DNA from: Thermodesulfobacteriota bacterium
Lineage (GTDB): Bacteria; Desulfobacterota; QYQD01
Length of the DNA stretch: 35,116 bases
NCBI GenBank assembly: GCA_031082315.1
Contig: JAVHLC010000011.1
Location: forward strand, 1-35,116
Direction of reading: 5' to 3'
The position numbers and the translations under genes are program-made. Position 1 is the first letter of the stretch. Every line of letters starts with the position of its first letter. The notes below the pieces were generated by a model. The model saw only the letters and a program-made list of their open reading frames with translations, searched no databases and was not told where the DNA came from. Positions 1 to 8,286 of this stretch are shown in pieces.

Positions 1-2
1 GG

Positions 3-62
3 CTTACTCCAGAACTAACAGACGCCTTTTTGCGCATTGGCAATACCTCTTCTTTCAGTTAA
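3..62 (+). CDS. possible 3' end of an upstream gene (partial)
   Basis: A reading frame open from the window edge ends at TAA (60-62) and gives about 19 residues ending LRIGNTSSFS. The motif TPELTDAFLRI vaguely resembles the C-terminal end of HD-GYP-type proteins, but the fragment is too short to identify. No other convincing coding sequence lies between 63 and 236. Confidence 0.2.
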   Translation, partial: LTPELTDAFLRIGNTSSFS

Positions 63-236
63 GATAATAAATTTCATACTCTTGATCTGTCTATGAGTCA
101 AGATTTCTCCTGAAGATGTTCTATCAACAGAGGAGTTAGAGAAAATTAGTACAAATAACTTAGCTATTGACAAACCCCGGCTTTTATAATAGCAAGTTAT
201 CTGGTTGTGACCAACACAACGGCGTGCTGGTCGCAG

Positions 237-269
237 ATGACGATGATGTCCGCCTACCCTAAGTGGTAG
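237..269 (+). CDS. possible 10-residue leader peptide (MTMMSAYPKW)
   Basis: An ATG-to-TAG frame of 10 codons ends inside the terminator hairpin at 250-284, the geometry of a translation-coupled attenuator. No good Shine-Dalgarno precedes the ATG and the residues are not a run of one amino acid, so it may be chance. Two competing upstream helices are visible: GTTGTG pairing with CACAAC, and GACCA with a nearby TGGTC, between about 204 and 232. They could form alternative structures. This is inference from geometry only. Confidence 0.22.
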   Translation: MTMMSAYPKW

Positions 270-284
270 TGCGGGCTTTTTTTT
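250..284 (+). terminator. intrinsic terminator in the leader of the GltB-like gene
   Basis: CCGC-CTACC (250-258) pairs with GGTAG-T-GCGG (265-274), leaving one bulged T and a 6-nt loop. A run of eight T follows (277-284). This is a textbook rho-independent terminator about 90 bp ahead of the ATG at 372. It either ends an upstream transcript or acts as an attenuator. Confidence 0.65.
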
Positions 285-297
285 GCCCGGGTTGTTA

Positions 298-336
298 AGT
301 ATAACTGTTTTGACTATTAATTTATTCAGTATAACT
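298..336 (+). promoter_or_regulatory. direct repeat AGTATAACT x2 in the promoter region
   Basis: The 9-mer AGTATAACT occurs at 298-306 and 328-336, starts 30 bp apart (about three helical turns). A TTGACT box (310-315) lies between them and TATAAC (330-335) follows after only 14 bp, so this is not a canonical sigma70 promoter. It could be an operator or activator site for the gene at 372. Confidence 0.22.
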
Positions 337-371
337 ATCAGAAAAAACATTACACGGGAGGGAAAAGAATT

Positions 372-1937
372 ATGTCATTTAGCAAACCAAATCGAAGCGC
401 CGCCACCCTGACTACAACCAGGGTGACACCCGCCCCCGGGTCAGGAATTTGTGTGACCTGTGTGGACGGCTGTGAAGGACCGTGCGAAATCGGCCGGTCA
501 GCCCTTAAGGGGAGAGAGGTGATATATCCTACGCCTTTTGGAGTCATCACCTCTGGTTCGGAAAAGGACTACCCGGTAGATTTCTCCCATTTTAATATCC
601 AGGGTACGGCTGTGGGCGCTGTGGGAATTGAGGCTGATTCCGATAAGGCCACATTCCCGGCCGTGGATACGACTACGGCCGTGGGTGCGAGCGGCAACAT
701 CAAGCTGAATTTTCCAGTGTTTACCGGTGCAGTTGGGTCCACGGATATCGCCCGTATTAACTGGGAGGATGTGGCTGTGGGTGCAGCCATCTCGGGTGTG
801 TTGGTAGTTGCGGGTGAAAATATTTGTGGCATGGATTCTCAGGCGGAATTCAAGAATGGGAAAATATCCAGGTCGCCGGAGATGGAACGTCGCATTAACG
901 CCTTCCGTCAATGGTACGACGGGACCGGCGGTATTATTATTCAGGCCAATGTAGAAGACACCAAGTTGGGTGTGCCGGAATATGTGATTGGGCAGTTAGG
1001 CATCGAGATATTTGAATTAAAGTGGGGCCAGGGCGCCAAAGACATCGGCGGCGAAGTCAAGCTGCATTCGATCGAGAGGGCCTTGCAGTTGAAGGAGCGG
1101 GGTTATATCGTGCTCCCGGATCCAACCAATCCCGCCGTCCAAGCCGCCTTTAAGGCCGGTGGTATAACAGAATTTGAACGGCATTCCCGCCTCGGCATGG
1201 TAGATGAGGAGGCCTTTTACAAATCGGTCGAACACCTGCGGTCTGTCGGCGCAAAGCATGTGACCCTTAAGACCGGGGCCTATCGCCCGGCAGATCTGGC
1301 GCGGGCCATTAAGTTCTCTTCAAATGCCAAGATTGATCTTCTTACCATAGACGGAGCCGGCGGCGGAACCGGCATGAGTCCCTGGCGTATGATGAATGAG
1401 TGGGGGATACCCACCGTGTATTTAGAATGCCTGACCTATCAGATGTGTCAGCGGCTGGCGGCCAGGGGAGCCTATATTCCGCCCATTGCCATAGCGGGCG
1501 GTCTCTCTCTGGAAGACCATATCTTTAAGGCCTTGGCGCTGGGCGCTCCCTATGTCAAGGCCATTTGCCTGGGACGGGCCATTCTCACTGCGGCCATGGT
1601 GGGCAAGACCCATGGAAAGTTAATGGCGCAAAAAATGGAGTTGGAAGGTGAAGATGTAGAGCAAGGATACCTGCGCCTCTTTGCCGTAGGGGCGCAACTT
1701 AAAGAACGCTTTGGCAAAGACTTTATCAAACTTCCGGGCGGGGCCATAGGTATGTATTCTTATATTGATAGGCTGAAACAGGGCCTCCAGCAACTTATGG
1801 CCGGGTCCAGAAAATTTGCCCTCAAATACATTGATCGTAACGATCTGGTGGCCTTGACCAGGGATGCGGCGGAAGTTTCCGGAATTTCCTATGTCATGGA
1901 GTCCGATGCAGCAGAAGTAGATAAGATATTAGGCTAA
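372..1937 (+). CDS. FMN-binding glutamate synthase family protein (GltB2-like), no ferredoxin domain
   Basis: This 521-residue protein has the glutamate-synthase FMN/(beta-alpha)8 barrel of the archaeal-type GltB family. Visible family signatures are ELKWGQGAKDIGGEVK near residue 220, LLTIDGAGGGTGMSPWRM near 320, and the AIAGGLSLEDHIFKALALGA phosphate/FMN loop near 375. In place of the usual N-terminal ferredoxin there is a short Cys-rich segment (CVTCVDGCEGPC, residues 28-39) that could bind a cluster. The start is supported by GGGAGGG ten bases upstream. It lacks the amidotransferase and GXGXG domains, so its substrate cannot be read from sequence and it may be an FMN oxidoreductase with another role. 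The ferredoxin gene about 250 bp downstream is a plausible electron partner. It is one of three GltB-like barrels in the window. Confidence 0.85.
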   Translation: MSFSKPNRSAATLTTTRVTPAPGSGICVTCVDGCEGPCEIGRSALKGREVIYPTPFGVITSGSEKDYPVDFSHFNIQGTAVGAVGIEADSDKATFPAVDTTTAVGASGNIKLNFPVFTGAVGSTDIARINWEDVAVGAAISGVLVVAGENICGMDSQAEFKNGKISRSPEMERRINAFRQWYDGTGGIIIQANVEDTKLGVPEYVIGQLGIEIFELKWGQGAKDIGGEVKLHSIERALQLKERGYIVLPDPTNPAVQAAFKAGGITEFERHSRLGMVDEEAFYKSVEHLRSVGAKHVTLKTGAYRPADLARAIKFSSNAKIDLLTIDGAGGGTGMSPWRMMNEWGIPTVYLECLTYQMCQRLAARGAYIPPIAIAGGLSLEDHIFKALALGAPYVKAICLGRAILTAAMVGKTHGKLMAQKMELEGEDVEQGYLRLFAVGAQLKERFGKDFIKLPGGAIGMYSYIDRLKQGLQQLMAGSRKFALKYIDRNDLVALTRDAAEVSGISYVMESDAAEVDKILG

Positions 1938-1944
1938 TCTTGAT

Positions 1945-2154
1945 AAACTCGTAAAAAGTCAACATTGGGACGGCACAGTAAAAAGCTCCAGTTGCAAGGC
2001 GCGCAAATCCTATTATCCGTTGACCGTTGACCGTTGTCCGTCAACAAACCATGCACTTACGGTGAACTGTGAACGGTGAACTATTTCCATAGCTACGCCG
2101 CAGTGACGAAGGATGCCGCGCAACGCAGCAAATGGACTTTTTAAGAAGCCGTCA
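1945..2154 (+). repeat. MITE-like dispersed repeat, copy 1
   Basis: The ends carry the inverted motif cGTAAAAAGTC...GACTTTTTAa. Both arms recur in inverted orientation at 32496-32685: the arm with GGACGGCACAGTAAAAAGCT (about 68 nt, roughly 5-6 mismatches) and the arm with GCAGCAAATGGACTTTTTA (about 30 of 32 identical). The interiors of the two copies differ. Here the interior holds GTTGACC tandem units and GTGAAC-rich sequence. No transposase is encoded. Confidence 0.75.
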
Positions 2155-2186
2155 ATCTTAAACATTAGTAAGGGAGGAAGCAAGCT

Positions 2187-2396
2187 ATGTTAAATGTGAT
2201 ATGCAAACACAACTGCAAGTCCTGTTTTGCACTGCCGGTATGTGCAGTGGGGGCCATAATAGACCAGCAGGGTTCCATCTATGTGGATACCGACAAGTGC
2301 ATCGGCTGCGGCTGTTGCCGCACCGTATGTGTCACCTTCGGATACGACAAGGCCCTGAAAGACAAGACCGTAGAGTGGCTTAAAGGAGCCGCGTAG
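2187..2396 (+). CDS. small [4Fe-4S] ferredoxin-like protein
   Basis: This is a 69-residue cytosolic electron carrier. The second cluster motif is canonical (CIGCGCCRTVC, residues 36-46). The first is unusual, CKHNCKSCFALPVC near the N-terminus, with altered spacing, so it may carry one standard and one atypical cluster. A strong AGGGAGG lies nine bases before the ATG. It sits between the GltB-like gene and the AOR gene, separated from both by repeats, and could serve either enzyme. An alternative frame over the same bases (2201-2383) lacks any domain and is rejected. Confidence 0.75.
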   Translation: MLNVICKHNCKSCFALPVCAVGAIIDQQGSIYVDTDKCIGCGCCRTVCVTFGYDKALKDKTVEWLKGAA

Positions 2397-2408
2397 GGAT
2401 TTCCATCT

Positions 2409-2531
2409 CGGACGCAGATGAACGCAGATTGTCAAGATTTTAAATATAAAGAACTAACCGAAGTTAAAGAGAGGTTTTTGATAATTTAAGAAAAATAGTT
2501 TTCTGCGGGTATCGGCGAAAATCTGCGTCCT
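2409..2531. repeat. palindromic repeat with GCAGAT-type termini
   Basis: GGACGCAGATGAACGCAGAT-like sequence at the left end is matched in inverted form by ATCTGCGTCC at the right end (about 2522-2531). An AT-rich, non-coding interior separates them. Repeats of this appearance are common in deltaproteobacterial intergenic regions. Confidence 0.5.
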
Positions 2532-2567
2532 AAATGATTTAGCTGTAGGAAACAGGGAGAACGAGAG

Positions 2568-4397
2568 ATGAACGGATGGATCGGGCGTTGTCTGAGGATA
2601 AACCTGACCGAAGGAAGACATAATATTGAGGAGATCGATCCCGGGCTGCTCGAAAAGTTTATAGGGGGGCGGGGCTTGGGCGCCAGGATTTTTACAGACG
2701 AAGTTTCCCCTCAGGTAGATCCTCTTTCCCCTGAAAACAAACTCGTCTTTTCTTCGGGTCCCTTGGTGGGCACAGGGGCTATAACCGGGGCCTCGTGCAA
2801 TGTAATAACCAAGTCCGCATTAACCGGCGGACTGGCCTGTGCAAAGATGCGCGGACATTTTGGCGCCGAGCTGAAATTTGCCGGCTTTGACCTGCTAATC
2901 GTAGAAGGCAAGGCCGAGATGCCGGTTATTATCTCGATTATGGATGACAAGGTGAAGCTTACCCCGGCCCTGGAATACTGGGGCCGTACCACGGTGGAAA
3001 CCGAGGAACTGTTTAAGAATAACCTGGGTGATCCGTGGAGCGCACGGGAAACCTATCTGGTTTCCATTGGTCCGGCAGGCGAGAAACTTTTGCCCCTGGC
3101 CAACCTGATTAATGACCGGTTCCTCCCGGTAGGGGGCGCGGGCATCGGCGCGGTTATGGGTTCAAAAAACCTTAAGGCCATTGCCGTCAAAGGCCGGCAC
3201 TCCCTCCAGGTGGCGGACGGTAATCGATTTATGCAGGTGGTCACCACCCTGATTAATAAGCTCAATAGCGCCCCTCTTACCCAGTCCATGTCTCAAACCG
3301 GAACTGCTTTTCTGGTGGGTTTGTGTTACCAGAAAGGAATCCTGCCACAGAATAATTTTCGCCGCGCCCCGCTTCCGTTAAGAAATATCGCTACTGATGC
3401 CCTGAACAGCGCCTTTGCCTTGAGGAGTCGCGGCTGTTTTGCGTGCCCTATCGCCTGCATCAAAAAGGCGGATGTTAAACACTCTGCCTACGAAGGGAAA
3501 GGGATGGCTCCGACCTATCTGGCTATCGGTTCCCTGGGGGTGAATTGCGGGATTACCGACCTGACTACGATTGGTATGGCGAGTATGATGTGCGGGGAAA
3601 TGGGACTTGATCCCGTGGCCACCGGAGGGACTCTCGCCACTATTATGGAATTAGTGGAGAAAAAAGTGGTCACCCCTGAGGAGTTAAAAATTGACCTGCG
3701 GTTCGGCAACGGGGAGGCCATGGTGGAGGCGCTACGCCTGATGGCCACTAAAAAAGGATATGCCAGACGCCTGGGGCAGGGCGGCCTGGCCTTGGCCAAA
3801 GAGTTCGGAAGGCCGGAGGTCTTTATGGGCGTAAAGGGTCATTCGCTGTCTCCTTTTGACCCGCGCGCCATTCAGGGCATGGGACTTCATTTTGCGACAT
3901 GTAACTATGGGCCGCATCATCTATTCGCCTACACGTTCATTGACGAACTCCTTAATGTACATCAAAGTCTTGATCCATGGGAAATTGGCGGAAAGCCCTT
4001 GCTTGTGAAGGAGTATCAGGATACCACCGCTGTCATGGACTCTCTGGGGCTGTGCAATTGGCCTCTGATGGGACTCAAATTCAATAACTACGTACCCATG
4101 GTGAACAGTTGCCTGGGAACGAATTATAAGGCAGATGACCTTTTGTTTATCGGTGAAAAGATCTGGAACCTGGAGAGGATGTTTAACCTGAAAGCGGGAT
4201 TTGACCGGACGCATGATACACTTCCGGAGCGGTTTATCAAGGAACCGGTTCCTGATGGGCCTGCCGAGGGGCAAGTCAGCAGGATAGGTGAGATGCTTCC
4301 GGAATATTATCATCTCAGGGGCTGGAATGAACAGGGTGAGCCACGGCCTGAGACGTTACAGGCATTGAACTTGGAGGTGGGAGAGTGCCAAGAATAA
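2568..4397 (+). CDS. aldehyde:ferredoxin oxidoreductase family protein (BamB-like tungsten enzyme)
   Basis: At 609 residues this is the normal length for AOR-family tungsten-bispterin enzymes. The N-terminal FIGGRGLGARIF and the GGAGIGAVMGSKNLKAIAVK stretch near residue 190 are family hallmarks of pterin binding. The [4Fe-4S] ligands are visible as C290-x2-C293-x3-C297 (CFACPIAC) and C496 in DSLGLC. It is followed, with a 13-nt overlap, by a Fe-S protein and then HdrA, MvhD, HdrC and NuoEFG homologues. That order matches the bamB-I operons for class II benzoyl-CoA reductase, in which BamB is the catalytic AOR-type subunit. Other AOR-Hdr clusters look similar and no acyl-CoA genes are visible here, so benzoyl-CoA as substrate is inference; aldehyde or another acyl-CoA is possible. 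RBS GGGAGAACGAGAG precedes the ATG. Confidence 0.85.
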   Translation: MNGWIGRCLRINLTEGRHNIEEIDPGLLEKFIGGRGLGARIFTDEVSPQVDPLSPENKLVFSSGPLVGTGAITGASCNVITKSALTGGLACAKMRGHFGAELKFAGFDLLIVEGKAEMPVIISIMDDKVKLTPALEYWGRTTVETEELFKNNLGDPWSARETYLVSIGPAGEKLLPLANLINDRFLPVGGAGIGAVMGSKNLKAIAVKGRHSLQVADGNRFMQVVTTLINKLNSAPLTQSMSQTGTAFLVGLCYQKGILPQNNFRRAPLPLRNIATDALNSAFALRSRGCFACPIACIKKADVKHSAYEGKGMAPTYLAIGSLGVNCGITDLTTIGMASMMCGEMGLDPVATGGTLATIMELVEKKVVTPEELKIDLRFGNGEAMVEALRLMATKKGYARRLGQGGLALAKEFGRPEVFMGVKGHSLSPFDPRAIQGMGLHFATCNYGPHHLFAYTFIDELLNVHQSLDPWEIGGKPLLVKEYQDTTAVMDSLGLCNWPLMGLKFNNYVPMVNSCLGTNYKADDLLFIGEKIWNLERMFNLKAGFDRTHDTLPERFIKEPVPDGPAEGQVSRIGEMLPEYYHLRGWNEQGEPRPETLQALNLEVGECQE

Positions 4398-4759
4398 AGA
4401 TCGATCATACCAAATGCACCGGGTGCAGGCATTGTGAGACGGCCTGCTCACTCAATCATGTGGCAAATACGGTAAATCCTAGACGGGCCCGTATAAGGGT
4501 GATGAGGGACGGCAATCGCTACTACCCGGTGATCGCCGGGCCGTTTGTGGATGCGGCCTGCACTTCAAAACACTACATCGTCATTGGTGAGCAGACTTAT
4601 GACATGTGCGCCTTCTGCCGGGCCTCCTGTCCGGAAAAACCGTATTTCGTGGAGGCTGAGACCGGTATCCCTTTGAAATGTGATTTTTGTGGCATACCGC
4701 CCAGTCCTTCCTGTGTGCGCTGGTGCAACACCGGTGCCCTGGAACTGGTAGAGGACTAG
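4385..4759 (+). CDS. 4Fe-4S ferredoxin-type subunit (BamC-like)
   Basis: This 124-residue protein belongs to the HycB/DMSO-reductase-type polyferredoxin family. Cys groups are CTGCRHCETAC near residue 11, CAFCRASC near 76, then CDFCG and CVRWC near the C-terminus, enough for about three to four [4Fe-4S] clusters. It starts with GTG behind a strong GGAGGTGGGAG and overlaps the AOR stop by 13 nt, which implies translational coupling and a 1:1 complex. Its likely job is to pass electrons between the AOR-type active site and the HdrA-like subunit encoded next. Confidence 0.8.
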   Translation: MPRIKIDHTKCTGCRHCETACSLNHVANTVNPRRARIRVMRDGNRYYPVIAGPFVDAACTSKHYIVIGEQTYDMCAFCRASCPEKPYFVEAETGIPLKCDFCGIPPSPSCVRWCNTGALELVED

Positions 4760-4776
4760 ACGCAAATATAAAAAAG

Positions 4777-7700
4777 ATGGTCCCCATGGAGATTCAAATT
4801 AACGATAATCGACTCATCGGATCGGTAATGGTAGTCGGAGGTGGAATTGCCGGGATCCAGGCGGCTATGGATCTGGCGGATGGCGGTTTTTATGTCTATC
4901 TGATCGAAAGGTCATCGGCCATAGGCGGTATTATGGCCGGTCTGGATAAGACCTTTCCAACCAATGACTGCGCCCTCTGAATACTGGCGCCCAAGCTTGT
5001 GGAGGCCGGTCGGTCTCCCAATGTAAAAATCATTACCAACGCCGAGGTCCAGGAAGTATCGGGTACTGCCGGAAACTTCCGGGTTAAGGTACGGCGACAG
5101 CCACGTTATGTGGATGAAACCAAGTGTACGGCTTGTGGGGTCTGTGCGCAGTACTGCCCGGTTACCATCCCGGATCCCCATAACCAGAATCTATCCCAGA
5201 GAAAAGCCATTGATATTCTTTATACGCAGGCCGTGCCTTCCGCCTATGCGGTTAATCCTGATTATTGCCTGTTTTTGAACAAACGGGAGTGTAAACAGTG
5301 CACCCGGGCCTGTCAGGCCGGGGCAATCGATTTTAATCAGAGGTCAGAGGTCTCTACCTATCAGGTTGGCTCTATTATCTTAGCTACCGGCTTTAAGCAG
5401 GTCAACCCGGCAAAATTAAAGACGTATCGTTACCAGGACTCCCCTAATGTTGTTACCGGTCTGGAATTTGAAAGGATATCCAGCGCCTCCGGCCCTTACG
5501 TAGGCAGGATTCTCCGGCCTTCTGATTTACAAAAGCCCCGAAAGATCGCTTTCATACAATGTGCCGGTTCCCGGGATAATGCCTCCGGTAAAAGCTATTG
5601 TTCGTCAGTGTGCTGCAAATATGCGGTTAAAGACGCCATAGTGGCCTTAGAACATGAGCCGGATCTGGATATTACAATATTCTTTATGGATATGCGGATG
5701 TACGGCAAGGGGCTGGAGGCCTTTTATGAACGGGCGAAGGAATGCGGGATAAAATTTGTCCGCTCCAGGATCTCCGGGATCAAACGTGATCCCGAAACAG
5801 AAGACCTCACCATAAAATATGTTATAGAAGACGGCACGTTACGGCAGGATACGTTCAACCTGGTTGTATTACCGATGGGTCTGGAAGCGCCCGATGGGAA
5901 TTTCTCTCTGGCCAGGGCCACGGGTATCGGGCTTAATTCATACGGATTTTGCGAAACCGGTCTGTTTTCGCCCCTTCTTACGCAGAGGGACGGCATATAC
6001 GTTGCCGGTGGATTTCGCGGGCCGATGGCGCTTCCGGATAGCGTTATGCAGGCCAGCGGTGCGGCTGCCTGTGCGGCCGAACTCCTGGCTGCGGCCCGGC
6101 GTACCTGCATAGCGGATAAGGCATTTCCCGAGGAACGCCCGGTAGATCAAGAAGGGTTACGGATCGGGGTCTTTGTTTGTCACTGCGGGAAGAATATCGG
6201 TGGCGTAGTGGACGTAGGGGAGGTCAAAAAGTATGCGGCTACCCTTCCCGATGTAATTTTCAGCAAGGATAATCTCTATTCATGTTCTCAGGATACACAG
6301 GCCCTGATCAAGGAAACCATTGATAAGGAAAAGCTCAACCGGGTGGTTATTGCCGCTTGTACTCCGCGGACGCATGAACCGCTATTTCAAGAGACCATAA
6401 GAGAAGCGGGGTTAAACCGGTGTCTTTTGGAAATGGTCAATATCCGGGATCAGTGCTCCTGGGTGCATGCGCACGAAAAGGAGGCGGCTACAGAAAAGGC
6501 CAAAGACCTGATTCGTATGGCTGTGGCCAAAGCCAGGCTGATTAAACCGCTCTCTGAGCCGGTTACAGACGTAATCCCGAAGGGGTTGATTATCGGCGGC
6601 GGACTGGCCGGTATGACGGCGGCGTTGTCATTGGCCGGGCAGGGCTTTGAATGTTATCTGGTTGAGAAAACAGCTAGGCTGGGCGGCAATCTCCATAATA
6701 TCCATTACACCCTGGAAGGGGAAGACCCGCAGCGTTATCTTGAAGAAATCATCCGCAAGGTAGGAAACCACAAGCTTATCCACGTACTGCTGGAGGCCGA
6801 GGTCGAGACTGTCAAAGGATTCGTGGGGAATTTCGAGACAGTGCTTACTATAAGGCAAAACCACAATGAAACACACATGTCGCATGGCGGCACAAAGGAC
6901 AATGAAACTAATCCCCCCTCACTCCCCTTTACTAAAGGGGGGGATATGTTAAGCACCCCCTTGGAAGAAGACGGGGACCAATCAATTCCCCCTTTGGAAA
7001 AGGGGGATACAGGGGGATTTTCAGGTAAAAAGAAAGAGAACCTGCGGCACGGGATCATCATTATGGCTACCGGCGCCACGGCCTACAGGCCGGATGAATA
7101 TCTGTACGGCCGGTCTGAGCGGGTGGTGCTCCAGCATGAACTGGAAGAAAGTCTGGCCTTCGGTCAATTCATCCCGGCTAATGAAGACACAGTGGTAATG
7201 ATACAATGCGTGGGTTCCCGCGACGAGAAGCATCCATATTGCAGCAGCATCTGCTGCAGCATGGCCATTAAGAATGCGATCAAGATCAAAGAGATCAGTC
7301 CGGAAACGAACGTATACATCCTGTACCGGGATATGAGGACCTACGGATTTCACGAGGACTACTACAAACAGGCAAGAGAACAAGGGGTCGTTTTTGTCCG
7401 GTACGAGAAGGACGACAAACCCGCGGTCGCCGAGGTAGATGGGAGGCTGCGTGTCACCGTTACCGATCCGCTCATCAGAAAGAAAATCGTTATTGAAGGC
7501 AGTTTGCTGGTTTTAAGCACGGCCATCGTGCCGCGAGAGGACAAGACTCTGGAAAAGGCCGTATCCGTGCCACGTTCGGCAGACGGTTTTTTCCTGGAGT
7601 CCCACGTGCAGCTCAAACCGGTCGATTCCTATGTAGACGGAATCTATATCTGTGGCATGGCCCAGTTTCCCAAACCGGTTGATGAAGCCGTGGCTCAGGC

Positions 7701-8004
7701 CAAAGCGGCGGCGTCTCGGGCGGCGATCATGCTGGCCAGGGGCTACGTAAAAGCTGAACCCATCGTGTCATCCTGCGACCAGGAGAAATGCATTGGGTGC
7801 GGCATGTGCGAATATTTCTGTCCTTATGGCGCTATCCGGATGACGAAAGTGGGAAAAGTAAAGAAAGCGGAAACAATCATTGCTGCATGCAAGGGGTGCG
7901 GAATCTGCGCTTCGTACTGCCCGGCCAGGGCCATCAGCATGGGCCGGTTTACGCACGACCAGATCAGCGCTCAGATTGCGGCCTTTGGGTCAGATGGTTC
8001 ATAG
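4777..8004 (+). CDS. HdrA-like multi-FAD/Fe-S flavoprotein, selenocysteine-containing (BamE-like), read through UGA 4978-4980
   Basis: The full product is about 1075 residues if UGA 4978-4980 is read as selenocysteine (residue 68). Downstream of the UGA the frame continues as ILAPKLVEAG with no gap. The Cys paralogue starting at 32689 reads FPTNDCSMCILSPKLVEC, with Cys exactly at the UGA. Domains in order are a first FAD Rossmann fold (VVGGGIAGIQAA), ferredoxin-like Cys motifs (CTACGVCAQYC), and an HdrA segment (FVCHCGKNIGG). A second FAD fold (IIGGGLAGMTAA) follows, then two C-terminal [4Fe-4S] motifs (CIGCGMCEYFC, CKGCGICASYC). Such duplicated HdrA proteins are thought to bifurcate or channel electrons. 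An in-frame palindromic repeat expands the second FAD domain (6910-7022). The start is ATG 4777, or ATG 4786; neither has a strong RBS. Confidence 0.88.
4978..5018 (+). promoter_or_regulatory. Sec UGA codon and bacterial SECIS-like hairpin (HdrA)
   Basis: UGA 4978-4980 is followed by a 7-bp hairpin, GGAGGCC (5001-5007) with GGUCUCC (5012-5018), one G-U pair and loop GGUC. The loop starts 27 nt after the UGA. Bacterial SECIS elements have a short stem placed similarly downstream of UGA with a G/U-bearing loop. The E. coli fdhF loop also contains GGUC. Confidence 0.75.
6910..7022 (+). repeat. in-frame palindromic repeat inserted in the HdrA gene
   Basis: The segment contains two C-run/G-run hairpins: CTCCCCTTTACTAAAGGGG on the left and CCCCCTTTGGAAAAGGGGG on the right. 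Its ends are inverted copies of one another (AATCCCCCC... versus ...GGGGGATTTTC). It encodes a Pro/Gly/acidic linker of roughly 37 residues without breaking the frame. The HdrA paralogue at the window's end lacks it at the aligned position. Confidence 0.75.
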
Positions 8005-8035
8005 GGATTAGGGGATTCAGGGATTAAATCGGGCA

Positions 8036-8264
8036 TTCACCGCAAAGGCGCAAAGGACGCAAAGAATTTAGGAAGACGTTTTAATCAGGAACGCAGGAAA
8101 TCAGGAAAGTATTTTTGAGAAATTGATTTTTAGCAGTTCGGCTTATGGTTGCTCTGTTCTTTCATGAGTTCGTGAGTTCCAGATTAATAGCCTTTTCTGA
8201 GTGCGGGACTGTTTCAAACACCTAAAAAGTCTTCTCTGCGAACTCTGCGTCTCTGCGGTGAGAT
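8036..8264. repeat. composite palindromic repeat (CGCAAAG / CTCTGCG termini)
   Basis: The left end CACCGCAAAGGCGCAAAGG is roughly inverted at the right end, CTCTGCGTCTCTGCGGTG. An inner block (8169-8225) recurs in inverted orientation at 29656-29712. The segment fills the 282-bp gap between the HdrA-like and MvhD-like genes and leaves only about 20 bp for the RBS of the latter. No coding sequence is seen in it. Confidence 0.65.
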
Positions 8265-8286
8265 ATTCGACTTGAGGAACAAAAGT

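Noticed and set aside
167-190. TTGACA (167-172) and TATAAT (185-190) as a sigma70 promoter
   Set aside because: Both boxes are perfect but only 12 bp apart, too close for a normal promoter. The TATAAT may still serve with another -35.
15-350. 111-codon frame on the - strand across the leader
   Set aside because: It runs through the terminator hairpin and T-tract, is low-complexity, and matches no family I recognise.
4687-4999. HdrA gene read as broken: a stop at 4978 and a new ORF starting near 4999
   Set aside because: The frame continues without shift, the UGA aligns to a conserved Cys in the paralogue, and a SECIS-like hairpin follows. Selenocysteine explains it better than a nonsense mutation.
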